A stretch of 64,000 nucleotides of DNA, from the NCBI GenBank assembly GCA_963576735.1, contig OY755177.1:11160001-11224000 (forward strand). The letters run 5' to 3'. The position numbers and the translations under genes are program-made. This DNA is from Bedellia somnulentella. Lineage: Eukaryota > Arthropoda > Insecta > Lepidoptera > Bedelliidae. The notes under the pieces are model-generated. The model saw only the letters and a program-made list of their open reading frames with translations. It was not told where the DNA came from and searched no databases. Position 1 is the first letter of the stretch. Each line of letters starts with the position of its first letter. Below, one piece after another: positions 1 to 11,051 of the stretch.

Positions 1-571
1 ATCAATTCCTGTGACCCAAACACAGAAGTGTAACGTGAGCAGATAAAATCTGTATATGGGGGGTCATTTTTGGAGGGGAAGGGGCAAATTAATTATTTTT
101 TTTTGAAAACTGCATCGTGTGGCATATCAAATGAAAGGTCTTGTTGAGAAGATATTAAGTGTATTTTTGTAATTTTAAAATAAATAGTTTCCAAGTTATT
201 CAAGAAAATAGACGAAAATTGACCATTCCTCTCCCCCTTATCTCCGAAACTACTGAGCCTAAAATTTTGAAAAAATACAGAAATTAGTTTTCTCCTTATA
301 GATTATAGGAAAACCTATAAGAAGTCCATGATATTAAAATAACATGGTAAATCACTCAATATTGTGCGTACCAACTTTAACATCGTACGGAACTCTTTTC
401 ACGCGAGTTCAACTCGCACTTGTCCCCTTTTTTTTATGTATAATATGCCAAAATAAATGCCAAATATGTGACAACATTTCAACAAAGTTTAAGTCTCTGG
501 AATTATAACAACCACATCATCAACCATAGGGGAGAGCCTGGTGATCTATCATACAGGGTAACCTAGTATAA
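1..571. other. AT-rich non-coding stretch
   Basis: No open frame or splice-flanked coding patch was seen. Around 125-150 the phrase ATCAAATGAAAGG followed by CTTGTTGAGAAG resembles part of the 122-bp tandem unit at 14 kb (ATCAAATGAAAGGGCTTGTT), so this is probably another fragment of that repeat family. Confidence 0.4.
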
Positions 572-1303
572 ATGTCGCAATCGGATTGTATAATCCGCCG
601 TATTACATTACGGCTAGCTGTTATCTAAAACAGCGCCGTTTTTTTATGCGGCGGCGGTTCAAGCGTCAGCCGGATTGAATGCAGCTAAATATAAAACCGC
701 CGGTTTGTATTCGACACCATATGTCATTCAACACGGCTAGCCATAATGTAACAAAGCGAGAGATTAACCGCCACTTTGAATTTTTTAAGTTCCGATTCTT
801 GACAATCGTGGCGCTACCTGACGTAACAACAACAATGGCGTTGAATACAGAATGTGGGTTATTAAATTGTGAAATCTTGGGTAAATTAAACAATGAAAAC
901 GTGTTAAATATGTCGGTGAACAGTTTTCTCAATTTGGAACAATTAAAAAACCATGGTCAATGTGCAAAATAGCTTTTTAAAATAATATTTGGAAAAGTTT
1001 GATTATACAAGTATTTTATGATGACTGTCACGTGTGATTTATAATATTAATGATAAATGTCTAAAGTCAAATATTTTATTTGGTATTAAAAAATATTTCT
1101 TTTTCTGGTTATTAAAATTGATTTTCATTCTAAACATTGTTTTATTTAGTAAGCATACGATGCGGCTAAACGTGGGCTATTGAAGAACGTATCGTGATGA
1201 CAATCCGGCTAAAGCTTGAACCGCCGCATTACAAAACGGCGCTGTTTTAGATAACAGCTAGCCGTAATGTAATACGGAGGATAATACAATCCGACTGCGA
1301 CAT
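572..1303. mobile_element. DNA transposon (MITE-like) with about 110-bp inverted ends
   Basis: The left arm (572 to about 683, starting ATGTCGCAATCGGATTGTAT) is nearly the reverse complement of the right arm (about 1192-1303, ending ATCCGACTGCGACAT). The arms contain the phrases CGTATTACATTACGGCTAGC and AAAACAGCGCCG. The interior at 732-757 repeats a variant of the arm (ACGGCTAGCCATAATGTAAC). Two overlapping open frames lie inside, 679-972 on + and 666-932 on -. Neither resembles a transposase I know, so I treat them as non-coding. No clear target-site duplication was found. It is most likely a non-autonomous cut-and-paste element. Confidence 0.75.
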
Positions 1304-1974
1304 AGAAACCATCTCTCGCCACAAAGACTATTATGTATAGTATAGTTAGTAGTAGTTTTGTTTAGTATATACAGTTTAGTAGTACAGTTGTACTCTAAAT
1401 TAGTCATACTTTTACACTAGTCAAAACTTTGTGTTAAAAGAAATACATTTTATTATTCTATTATTATAGTGTCTAAAACTCCTAGCGAGTAAAAATAAAG
1501 TCAACTCTTTACAACTCATTGTCAATCAAACACTCGTAAACTTTACCTTGAATGTTGACCTCAATCTATAATGCCATCGCTCCATTAGACCCACTGAGTA
1601 TGAAAAACTAGGCCAAAGCATGTAATTCCTTATAAGAACCGTAATTATTAGGTAATTATGCTTCTATTATAGAAAAGCAGACATCTTATTAAAATAGCTA
1701 TCAATACACTCTGTAATAGTTTCCTTCTATAGTAAAGTATCACCTAGAGTTTTCTCAAACGATTAATTACGACCACTCTTTAATAATAATAATAATTTTT
1801 ATTTGTAGTAGAACAACACCTAATAAAAAATCCTCAGGAATGGTTTATTCTTAAAACATTGCTGTGTACTGGTTTTACCGGGTCGTAATGATAGATGTTT
1901 TTTCCTCTCTTGTACGACGTGACTGTAAGGAAGGGAAATCAGAATCGTGTTTTATGCGTATGTCCAATATATAT
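1304..1974. other. AT-rich non-coding stretch
   Basis: No gene or clear repeat was recognised apart from a short AAT-rich run near 1783-1796. Confidence 0.35.
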
Positions 1975-2917
1975 ATATGTCGTAGGATGTTTTGATGTTT
2001 AGGTTTTTTGCAAAAAACCTAGCGATTTTGCAAAAATCCGGATAATTAGACAACGGTTATATTTTCTAATCTTACTAGGATTTTTTGCAAAAATACTAGT
2101 TGGTTTAGTAAGATTGTACTTTTTAAATGCTGATTGACTGTTTTCTGATTGCTCGCCTACACTTATTCTGATTGGTTCGTCAATGTGGCATTGAGATATT
2201 ATAGCTAGAGTTATAAAGGGTAAGAAATGACAATATTTATTTGATACTAGGAATTAAATATTTTTTTTACTCTTTTGTTGGAGTAAAATTACAATCACGT
2301 TCGGACATATTATACACAGATCAAGTTACCCCAAACTAAGTAACACTTGTATTATGGGATACTAACTCAGCGATATATTTAATATAATATAATACACATA
2401 TGATCATCACATAAATGTTATTCTCAGCAGGGATCAAACCCGCCACCTCCAGACCGAAAAGCTAGTCACGTATCCACTCGGCCACGGACGTCTTCAATAT
2501 AGGTAGGAACAATAAAGTAAGTACGTTTTAAATTGTAGTATTGAGGCATTATTGAGGTATTATAGCTAGAGTTATAAAGGGAAACGACAATACAATTTTT
2601 ATACTTAGTAACTTTTTGTAACTAAAATTAAAATAACAATCAAATTAAATGTAGGTAGGAACAATGAAGTAAGTACGTCTTAATCAGAGATCCAATCAGA
2701 GATGACGTGTTTATGAGGCACTGCAAGCGACCAATCAGTGTACAGTATTTATAAAAACTGACATTTCGTTTCGGAGTCATACTTAACCAACTAGGTTTTT
2801 GCAAAAATCCTAGTAAGATTAGAAAATACTATAACCGTTGTCTATATATACGGATTTTTGCAAAATCCCTAGGTTTTTTGCAAAAAACCTAAACATCAAA
2901 TCATCCTACGACATATA
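1975..2917. mobile_element. Palindrome-rich inverted-repeat transposon
   Basis: The left arm (about 1975-2105, ATGTCGTAGGATG then TTTGATGTTTAGG) and the right arm (about 2783-2917) are inverted copies. Each arm holds the perfect palindrome AGGTTTTTTGCAAAAAACCT and a TTTTTGCAAAAAT motif, so each arm can fold on itself as well as pair with the other. The interior has two direct repeats: ATTATAGCTAGAGTTATAAA near 2198 and 2563, and TAGGTAGGAACAATRAAGTA near 2501 and 2651. A tRNA-like SINE head is nested at about 2428-2492. The flanks are runs of TA, so a target duplication cannot be defined. Confidence 0.75.
2428..2492 (-). repeat. tRNA-derived SINE head (fragment)
   Basis: Read on the minus strand it has an A-box-like TGGCCGAGTGGATACG and a B-box-like GGGTTTGATCCC at tRNA spacing. 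No acceptor stem closes, so it is a SINE head rather than a working tRNA gene. It sits inside the inverted-repeat element at 1975-2917. Confidence 0.6.
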
Positions 2918-3569
2918 TAATATTCATTCATTTGCATTGCTGTGAAAAAAAAGATGCAAGTCATCCAGTTTATTGAAATGATTACCGTAACTAAAAAGTT
3001 AAAGATGAGATCAAGATATTGTTCAGATTCTAAGTAATGATTAATAATTGTATAGTTCTCTATCTTGTCATATGTGATCGAGTGGAAATCATGACAGTCT
3101 GAATAGCTAGTACGAGTGGCCTTTTAGATATCTCGTGGTATGAAACCGTCATCTCTAACGCACTTACTATCGTATACTGTCATCTCATTCAAACCGATAT
3201 TGTGACGATAAGTTAGTGCTCGTGCCGTGCTAGGCCTCCTGGCCCCTATTTCACCACTCTGCTAAGTCAGACAATAGTCAAAAAACTATAACTGCATCGA
3301 TTTCATTTATTAAATATTCGACACTTGATTTGCTTATCCGAGAAATTTATTCGTTCTCTATACATTCTCCTGTATGCAAATTCATTCAAATTACTATCAC
3401 TGCCACTACTATGAGCGCCATTTTGTAACTAAAAATACGACAATTGTAACGTGAGCCCTCACGCTAACCTAACACAGCCTCGATCTCATGTCAATGATTT
3501 CCGACAAATCTACAAAAATGTCGAGTTTGAAAACTATTATGGTTTCACAACAGAAACATTTTCTGTGGA
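2918..3569. other. Non-coding stretch, no feature recognised
   Basis: It is less AT-rich than its surroundings in places (around 3220-3260), but I saw no coding patch with splice sites and no repeat family. Confidence 0.3.
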
Positions 3570-3692
3570 GGTCTTCAGAGGCGACTAAGGGGTATTGTTT
3601 CTTTATAAGTGATTATTGGGCGATGTGGTGGGTATTTTCAAATTCTTGGCACTGGTTACCCCGTTTTTGGATTCTTAGCCGTGAGTATAATG
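3570..3692 (+). repeat. SINE family A, degenerate copy
   Basis: It retains family phrases: AGGCGACTAAGGGGTATTG, TTGGGCGATGTGG, and the 3' tail TTACCCCGTTTTTGGATTC then AGCCGTGAGTATA. An apparent 69-codon open frame at 3488-3697 is explained by this repeat. Confidence 0.6.
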
Positions 3693-4357
3693 TTTAAAAA
3701 AATATCTTTTTGGAATAGATTATGTCAAAAAGAACATCTGAAACATTAGCTGATGTGCAGGTTGGCAAGATTTTTTAGGCCAATATTCAATAGATATTTT
3801 TGTATTAGAGAAAAGTGTGTGTAATAACACAATAAGGATATTTGTTGAAATATATCTAATATTTTATGCTGTATTTCCCCAAAATGTTCAACATGTTAAA
3901 TTTCTCTTAAAAATCTCCTGCTTATCAATTATACATTTAAACCGATCAAAGTGTTCCTTTGTAGTAAAAAGTAATCAATTTATAATTTAAATAATTTCTA
4001 CTAAAGCCATTCAAAGAAAGCTTTTTTCAAGGCCCACTGTTGTTTATTTTAAACCTTTATCGTGTATTATTATCGTGTATCTTATAGATAATTTGGCAAA
4101 TGATTTAATACTTTTATCTTATTATTAAACCACATAACATAGTTTTTGGCCAATACATCGATACTCGATAAAGAAGAGATAACAAAGTAAGAGCACCAGT
4201 TGTGATACAATATATTTGTACTATCTCAATAAATAGTAGTAGCTTGATGTGTTGACACCATTCTTTTGAAACAATGTGGATAGTTTAATCAAACTGATAT
4301 CAGGCTATTGAAACCAAATATTTTATATTGCTACAGCTGTGTAATTTAGTGCCTAAA
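3693..4357 (+). promoter_or_regulatory. Upstream region of the aquaporin gene
   Basis: AT-rich DNA before the aquaporin start codon. No TATA box or initiator can be assigned with confidence. TGTGTAATTTAG at 4339-4350 could be a 3' splice site directly before TGCCTAAAATG, which would place an intron in the 5' UTR; this is inference only. Confidence 0.25.
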
Positions 4358-5155
4358 ATGAGTGAAATAAAAATTAATTCGGATCACTTAAAGCCGATTC
4401 GAAACTCAATAAGTTCTGATATGGAAAACAGTGATATAAAAAGCAAAACAATAGGGGCTACAGTTAAACGTAGATCATTTTTCAATGACTTACAAGCGAT
4501 TTCAGCAGAGTTTGTTGCAACTGCTCTCCTTGTTTTATTTGGATGTATGTCTTGTGTCCAGCTGGATGGTGCAACAGAGCCAACCTCATTAAACATATCA
4601 TTAACATTTGGAGTGATAGTATTGTTAAATGTGCAAGCCTTTGGCCATTTATCTGGAGCACATATGAATCCTGCTGTAACTTTTGGAGCCCTAGTGTGGG
4701 GCCTCATACCTTGCTGGTTAGCTGCGTGTTTCATTGGAGCCCAAATACTTGGAGGTATCGCGGGCTACGGAGTATTAGTAGGAATATCGCCGGTGGACCT
4801 ATCGTTAAATGGAACTTGCGTCACTCAGTTAGGACCAGGAGTTAGTGAAGGAAAAGCGGTTGCCGTTGAAGTAATATTGACTTTTGCACTAGTGTTGATT
4901 TGTTGTGGACTGTGGCGTTCGAACAACGCAAACGCTAGTGAATCTGCGCCTATAAAACTTGGATTAGCAGTGACGATGCTGTGCCTCGCTGGTGGAGCTT
5001 TCACTGGCTCGGGATTGAACCCAGCGAGATCATTAGGGCCGGCTGTCTGGACGGGGAGATGGGCATCTCATTGGGTTTATTGGATCGGACCCATATTAGG
5101 TGGAATCACTGCTCCTGTTGTTTATAAATATGTAATGAGGTCCCATGAAAAGTGA
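4358..5155 (+). CDS. Aquaporin, insect glycerol-channel type (entomoglyceroporin-like)
   Basis: This encodes a six-helix channel of the major intrinsic protein family, moving water and probably glycerol or urea across the cell membrane. The protein is 265 aa, a full family length, and the coding region has no introns. The ATG at 4358 is chosen because it is the first ATG of the open frame and has an A-rich AAAATG context; the frame opens further upstream only at a TTG. Both pore motifs are present: N104-P105-A106 in HLSGAHMNPAVT and N221-P222-A223-R224 in GLNPARSLG. Counting from these motifs, the selectivity-filter positions are F84, C209, S218 and R224. The histidine normal in water-specific aquaporins is therefore replaced by cysteine, a small residue, as known for insect entomoglyceroporins. 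N-glycosylation sequons lie at N79 and N151. The first 40 residues are a hydrophilic cytoplasmic tail. A possible poly(A) signal, ATTAAA, is at 5282. Family assignment is sure; solute specificity is inferred. Confidence 0.93.
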   Translation: MSEIKINSDHLKPIRNSISSDMENSDIKSKTIGATVKRRSFFNDLQAISAEFVATALLVLFGCMSCVQLDGATEPTSLNISLTFGVIVLLNVQAFGHLSGAHMNPAVTFGALVWGLIPCWLAACFIGAQILGGIAGYGVLVGISPVDLSLNGTCVTQLGPGVSEGKAVAVEVILTFALVLICCGLWRSNNANASESAPIKLGLAVTMLCLAGGAFTGSGLNPARSLGPAVWTGRWASHWVYWIGPILGGITAPVVYKYVMRSHEK

Positions 5156-5397
5156 ACTCAATATTGTTGTTAGGTCTATAAGATAAGATAAAAAAAGTTT
5201 AATTTTTCATGAAACTATTAATAAGTGCACATTGTTATATGATTTAATATAAAAGAATTAGTCTGTATTTATAAACCGTTAATTAAACTTGGTTTTTACT
5301 TATAAAATATATTTTGTTCAATTCAATCGATAAAGGTATCGGTCCTAAGAGTTACTTGGAGGAATTGATATTTGCTTTAATTATCATATTAGCTGTT

Positions 5398-5645
5398 TAG
5401 TGTCGGCTTAGAATAGCACTACCCCATTTCTTCTCTTGGGTGTTCGTAAGAGGCGTCTAAGGGTATAAGGGCTTTTAAGTGATTCTTGAGCGATGTGTTT
5501 GAAAACCCATCACCAATAATCTTTATTTTATAATCTTTTACCCGCTCAATTTCCAAAAGTAACTGAAGAATTCCATATTCAGAAGCTCTGGCTACCCCTT
5601 TAAGAGATTTAAAACCGTGAGTCTTTGTATGTATGTATGTATATT
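5398..5645 (+). repeat. SINE family A, near full-length copy
   Basis: It begins TGTCGGCTTAGAATAGCACT and includes AGGCGTCTAAGGGTAT, CCAAAAGTAACTGAAGAATT and CTCTGGCTACCCCTT, then CCGTGAGT followed by a (TATG)n tail. It lies 240 bp downstream of the aquaporin stop codon. Confidence 0.85.
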
Positions 5646-5696
5646 AGCTGTGTGTGTCACTTTAAAATGCAGCACTAAATAAATTATTCCTGCTCA

Positions 5697-5851
5697 CAAG
5701 GATATGATGATTTTTAAGTGATTGTTGGGCGACGCGGCTGGCTGGAGACCCAGTTCCATTAATTTATTAATTTATATCTTTGAAAAGTGGCAGAGGTATT
5801 TCTGATACTAAAGCTCTAGCTACCCTTTTTGGGATTTATGGCTGTCAGTAT
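5697..5851 (+). repeat. SINE family A, truncated copy
   Basis: Only the 3' two-thirds remains: TTTTTAAGTGATTGTTGGGC, GGAGACCCA, AAAGTGGCAGAGG and GGGATTTATGGCTGTCAGTA. It directly follows the copy at 5398-5645. Confidence 0.65.
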
Positions 5852-5934
5852 ATATTGTTAATATTATCAACATATTAGCTGTATAGCTGTGTAGTGATTT
5901 TATAATACATATACTCGGTCCATTGGTTGTCATT

Positions 5935-6720
5935 AGGGTAGTCAGAGACCGCTTGGCTCTATCTTTTTTATCGTTATCTATTCTATTTGATCTAAACGTT
6001 GTTCTCCGTGATCTTTATTTGCTTACAAAATTATTCACATGGGCTCTTTATAGATTTTTTACCAATTTATTTGCGTTCATCCTCTTCATGTGCCTAAACC
6101 ATCTGAACATTCCTTTTGCATATATTTTTTACAAGAACATCTTCATGATCGATCACAGAACCTAACATAACAACTTTTTCTGAGGGTCTTCATCTCTACT
6201 GCACTCAACATGAGGGCAGTAGAGATGCTTTTTCTGCCACACCGAGCACCATTAGCGTAGGAATGAAAACAGCATTAACTGTCATTCGAACCTTTTCCAA
6301 ATATTGACTGACTTTGATTATACTAATAAATAAAGGAAAAAAAATGTCAACACCCCACTCAATAAATGAAATAATCCCCACATGAGGTTTTCATCAACTA
6401 AGCAAATTTATGACTTTGGTTTTATTCAAATTCAGCCACATTCCCTTTTCTTCAAAAGATGCACATGCAATATTCATCATCTTATACAACTCTTGTAGCT
6501 ATAATTCAGGAAAATATTGATCGTCGACGTTTAACAGGCATGCAATTTACTAATTCATTTTCACGCAACTATGTCCAACAAAAGTCGATGAACGAAATAA
6601 AATACCACGGAGAGCTACACACACACATTCCTGTCGGCCACCAAATATACCTACATCTTAGATCAAAACAATTCTGAGTTTTGGCTCATAAATCTAAATT
6701 TGACTATAACCTTCCACAAA
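5935..6720 (-). mobile_element. RTE-type LINE remnant (reverse transcriptase 3' part)
   Basis: On the minus strand, around 6380-6480, it translates to MMNIACASFEEKGMWLNLNK, the segment after the catalytic box of LINE reverse transcriptases. Around 6070-6110 it reads MFRWFRHMKRM, matching the WFGHxxRM motif near the C-terminus of RTE-type proteins. Stops and frameshifts break it. Part of SINE family C (about 6303-6405) is inserted. The apparent + strand frames at 5923-6165 and 6459-6677 are shadows of this element. Confidence 0.65.
6303..6405. repeat. SINE family C tail fragments, rearranged
   Basis: ACTAATAAATAAAGGAAA (minus-sense tail) is followed by AATCCCCACATGAGGTTTTC (plus-sense tail end). 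The two halves of one SINE tail face each other, inside the LINE remnant. Confidence 0.55.
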
Positions 6721-7122
6721 TACTATTTTAACCCACTATAATACGCCTTCTCTAAATCAACAAAAGAGCATACACCTTCATATACGTATTTTTAATATAA
6801 AGTAATTAAATTAAGACGCACCTACTGACCAAAGTTTACGTAAAGTACTTATATGTATGACATTCACGAGAATCCTTGATCTAACAATAAATCGTAAATA
6901 AACTATTTACTCATTCCGTAAATCTAAATAGCTCATAGTTATTGTTTATGGTCCATAGTAATATGAAAACATTGATAGATAAACTCATTGCTATAATCTT
7001 GTGCATTGTCATAAGAGATTAATGTCATTTTGACATTCCATGATTACAAAATCATTTTTTGAGTTTTTACTGCAATGTTACACCCATGCAACTAAAAAAA
7101 TAATTTGCTGAAACAAATCAAA

Positions 7123-7208
7123 ATGCCAAAGTACTACAGATTTAGAGCAACGACCCCTACACGAAAACTGAAACCTAAAAGAAGTAAAGAGCGAAATGAT
7201 ATTGAAAA
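7123..7208 (+). CDS. Candidate first coding exon of an unrecognised gene
   Basis: ATG at 7123 lies in a good insect start context (ATCAAAATGCC). It opens 28 codons of a very basic N-terminus (MPKYYRFRATTPTRKLKPKR...), ending with two bases of a codon at a strong 5' splice site, GTAAGT, at 7209. The phase (two bases left over) agrees exactly with the exon that starts at 7856 after TTTTCCAG. No domain or homologue was recognised, so the product is unknown. It could instead be a chance start next to a donor-like site. The intervening intron (7209-7855) holds a degenerate SINE family A copy. Confidence 0.4.
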
Positions 7209-7436
7209 GTAAGTTAGTTTATTTTAATGTGATTCCAAGGTGGGTCATAGTTAACTTATTCATGAAGTCTCAAAGACAGAGCTTTGTAAGGAGCTTTACT
7301 TCGAGGTCATGCCACTGATAGCTTATAATCAAGGTCACAGATTCTAACTCCAGTGTCACTGGTGTAGCATTGATATATTTGATGTGATAAATTTCGTTTC
7401 TATCGCTCGCCGAAGCGGCTGGTCATTTTTATTTCA

Positions 7437-7652
7437 TGTCAGCTTAAAATAGTACTTAGAATTTTATTAGGATGTCGTACGAGGCGACTAGGGATATTGG
7501 GGCTTTATTAGGTGATTTTTAGGCTATGTAGCCGGAGACCCATCATCCACCACCTATATTTTACAATATTTTCCTCTCTCACTTTTTAAGAGGCTGAGCA
7601 ATTCTGTACTGCTCTGGAAACTCCTTTTGGGGCTATAAAGAGCGCCGAGAGA
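7437..7652 (+). repeat. SINE family A, diverged copy in a candidate intron
   Basis: Recognisable phrases are TCAGCTTAAAATAGTACT, ACGAGGCGACTAGGGATATT, GCCGGAGACCCATCA and AAGAGGCTGAGCAATT. It is old and diverged. Confidence 0.55.
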
Positions 7653-7855
7653 ATACATTGGAACGTTATTTTTGTAAATTATTATATCTTATCGTGTAAT
7701 TTACAATATTTAAATTTTAGTATTTACAATATTAAAAAGTAGGGATTTAAATGGGTTCGAATTCATCAAACATAATATTTTTAACGTTTAAAAGGTTATG
7801 GTACGGAGCCCCTGTGCGAATTATATATGTGTGTTAAATCTGAGGACTTTTCCAG

Positions 7856-8114
7856 CTGCCAAAAACCTAAAACTGACAAGCCGTCCGAGGATAAAGGCTG
7901 GTTCGCGCTGACGTTCGCCAGCGCCCCATCTCCAGCCAGCGCTTGGTACCAGCGGCGGACCTGGTGGCGGGAAACCTCACGGCAACTCGGAGCTTTACGT
8001 GACTCCTCTAAGCTACCACTGGGAAACGTTCTCCCATCCCCCTTACAAATAAATCACCGCCCAATGTTGCTCATCAAAATGACCAATGAGGACCGTTTTA
8101 TGCTTACAAAATAA
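7856..8114 (+). CDS. Candidate last exon of the unrecognised gene, frame probably shifted
   Basis: A GC-rich, coding-like patch in an AT-rich region, preceded by the acceptor TTTTCCAG. Joined to the exon at 7123-7208 it reads ...CQKPKTDKPSEDKGW, then FALTFASAPSPASA. From about 7938-7950 the frame one base further on looks much more like protein: LGTSGGPGGGKPHGNSEL, then YVTPLSYHWETFSHPPYK and TAA at 8050-8052. The unshifted frame instead runs through WYQRRTWWRETSRQ to a stop at 8112-8114. This suggests one extra base (sequencing error, or a broken gene). Alternatively the true acceptor is TACCAG ahead of CGGCGGACC, which also joins the better frame to exon 1. AATAAA occurs at 8286-8291. Function unknown. 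Confidence 0.4.
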
Positions 8115-10069
8115 TTATCGAGAAATGGAAACTTAAATTTTAGCAGTTTTTTTATTGCGTAAGACAAAAAGTTATGCAAAAAGCACCTACATGCGTGATG
8201 TCACTTTGCCATTACTTTTTCAATAGGAGGAACCCACTCAATTTTAACAGGCCACGGCCAAATTACAAGGTGCTGATGATTTTTAAATAAATATATAATT
8301 TTATATTTCGTCAGTGTCCTTCAGAATTGATATTCTGTATGTATTAAATTTATTCTTAATCCTTTATAAGACCAGTGAAATTATATGTGATTGTAAATGT
8401 TATCAATAATTGAGAAAGTGATAGTGTAAAAACTGAAAGTAAAATGTATGTATGGTTTTAATATGTTTGTAAATGTCATTTACGTATTTTTTACTTTAGA
8501 TCGGTGATTATGCTCCCGTTTTTGAAGTTTTTTGGTTTTATAAACTTGTAGTTGTTTTTATTATTTTTACTTGGTTTTTTATAAATCATTAATAAAAGAA
8601 TGTGACCCACTTTTAATCTTTCTTTATATTTTTTTTTATCTTGATATAGTTTTAGTACATTGTATTAAATTACGGTTAATTTATAGTATCTCCGTACTCT
8701 TGTACTCACGACTATAAATTACGAAAAGGTATAGCTAGATCTTCAGATGTTAGTAATTTTGGGATGTTGAGGGCAAACAAGATTGTAAAGCATGGTTGAG
8801 TGGGCTTTTATTAGCTTCGTGTTGTATCTGATAATCGCAAGGAGAGTAATGGATGGTATTTTATTTGTGACACTGTGACACTGAATGGACGTACCAAAGG
8901 ATTCAAAAATTAAATTTATTTATACATGTAAAATATATACCGATAAATAACACTTTTTTATTTAAACGGTTGACACAAAAATGCTATCCTTTTCGATTGG
9001 CGACAAGAAAAAAGGAATTTTATTTTTAAGACAAATTTACAATATTATTCGCTTTCCAATTTACATCCTGTTTCTAAACTTGAGCTAAACTTGATCTTAA
9101 TCGAGTGAACTTTATTTCAAACAATATACTTAATGCGGAAATTCCATCTCATGAAAGTCCCACAGTAAGCAGAGTCAAACAACAAATTTCCTCACAGAGC
9201 GTCGCCGCCTCCCATGAATATGGTAATGAATATTATAGTTTTAAAATGTTTGCATTATCGCAGCGGAAAGTGATCGGAAAACATTTTAATCCTATTAAAC
9301 GCGCGCCAACTTATAATTGAATATTGTAAAACCTATTTGCATATTCAATACTTAGTCTTCTGATCTTCGTTTTAGTTGTTTGAGGAGTTCAAAATGATAA
9401 TTAAGACTACCATAGGAGTTTTTTTTCCTCGTGTTGTGTACTAGGTTGGGGTCAGACAACACGCTCTCATTAAAGGAGCAAACTGTTTATTTATTTTTAC
9501 AATTGTATCGCGCTCATTGGCATTCCAATTCATCCACATGGGCAATTGTAAGTTAACATCCATCCATCAGTAAAATACTACACTATTTTTAAATTATTTC
9601 TCCGTATAACCCATCTCCTGATGGTCCATGACTATTGTGCTAAAATGGATCAAGTCCGTATAACGATCTAGAAAGACTTGAATGACAGAAGAAATGTAAA
9701 GTGAGAGCAATCTTGCTCGCTTATTACCAATAATTTTCCTGTAACCCCGATAAAATGGCTCGAAGATATCGTATCATTTTCTTTCCTAATAGCAATGCAT
9801 TTCCACTTTAAAACAGTTGTCGTGTAAAGCAGCCGGTTTTTTGTGATTGGTAGGTAATATGATTGGAAACTAATAATCCATTTTCAATTTTTTCAATCAT
9901 CTGTTCGATCATCTTTTTACCTTTCTAATTAAGAAATATGTAAAGAATTAATACAAAGCTTTTTCATTAAAATAATATTAATAAGCTTTATGTCGTTACA
10001 ATAAGTCACACAACTTATCATAAAAAATGAGAAGTTCTAGGAATTCCTACTCGTAGATCGGAACTGGAA
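8115..10069. other. AT-rich non-coding stretch
   Basis: It contains the poly(A)-like AATAAA at 8286 and otherwise only short chance frames (for example 9105-9320, with no recognisable protein). No repeat family was identified with confidence. Confidence 0.3.
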
Positions 10070-10917
10070 GTACAGTCGCCATCAGATATATCGGAGCGGC
10101 CGAGGTACTCAAATATATCTGAGCAGCAATAAATTTCAATAAATTCTTTACGGTAAATAAGGTCAATAAGATCTGAACATCCAATTCGCCACAAATATAT
10201 GAGCAGTGGTTTTTCAATTAAATCTGAACACTCAAAGAGACAATAATATCAGAAAGCACAACTCGTCAAAGTTATCTGCTCAGACAGGGTGATCATAAAT
10301 ATCTGAACATTTAGGGAAAATATATCTTAAATCATTAGGCATACAGTTCAAATGTAATCGTACAGATGTAATGAATTTTCCTTTTACAAAATGAGTAGAT
10401 AAACAAAATATAAATATGCGAAAAGCAACTGTACAATCTTGTGACACATTTGAATTAAATATTTGGCAATTCACAAAAACGTCAACATAACTGTAATTGC
10501 ATATAATGCACTGCATTTATTTATCAAATATTTACAGAGTTAATATGCTATACTTACGTATATAGATTGGCAATACAAATACGACAGGCGAGATTAAAAA
10601 AAAGTACAACGGTGTTCGTAAATGAGTGTATGCGTGAATTAGTATGGCGGATCCCATACTAGCCCTATTAAAATTGATAAAAATTCACGTATTTGTTATT
10701 TTTGCCAAATTGTAAACTTAATTGTAGTATTATGATGACAGAAGATATTTTTTATCATATATTTGCATTGAAAACTTTGGTTTAAGATCTATAATAAAGC
10801 ATATAGACTTGTAATGCAATAAATAACTAAAAATTTTATGTTTGCCAAAGAATATGTATTCGATTTAGATTCTGTGCTATTAAATATTAATAACTTTGTC
10901 AAAAAATCACCAAGGTT

Positions 10918-10999
10918 AAGACATTGATTCCTTGGCTCTGGCTACCCCTTCTAGGGAATTATAATCGTGAGTTTATGTATGTATGTATGTATGTATGTT
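10918..10999 (+). repeat. SINE family A, 3' end fragment
   Basis: TTCCTTGGCTCTGGCTACCC, CTTCTAGGGAATTATAATCG and TGAGT precede a long ATGT tetranucleotide run. Only the tail of the element is present, as expected of 5'-truncated retroposition. Confidence 0.75.
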
Positions 11000-11051
11000 A
11001 AGACATAAATACCAGAATTAACGAAATCGTCAATTATTTATTTGTAAATAA

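Noticed and set aside
3488..3697. 69-codon + strand frame upstream of the aquaporin
   Set aside because: It is made mostly of a degenerate SINE family A copy.
10280..10516. Cysteine-rich small protein frames in the inverted arms of the 10-12.7 kb element (also 12452-12712)
   Set aside because: They are translations of the repeated motif and lie on arms that are mirror copies, so they are not genes.
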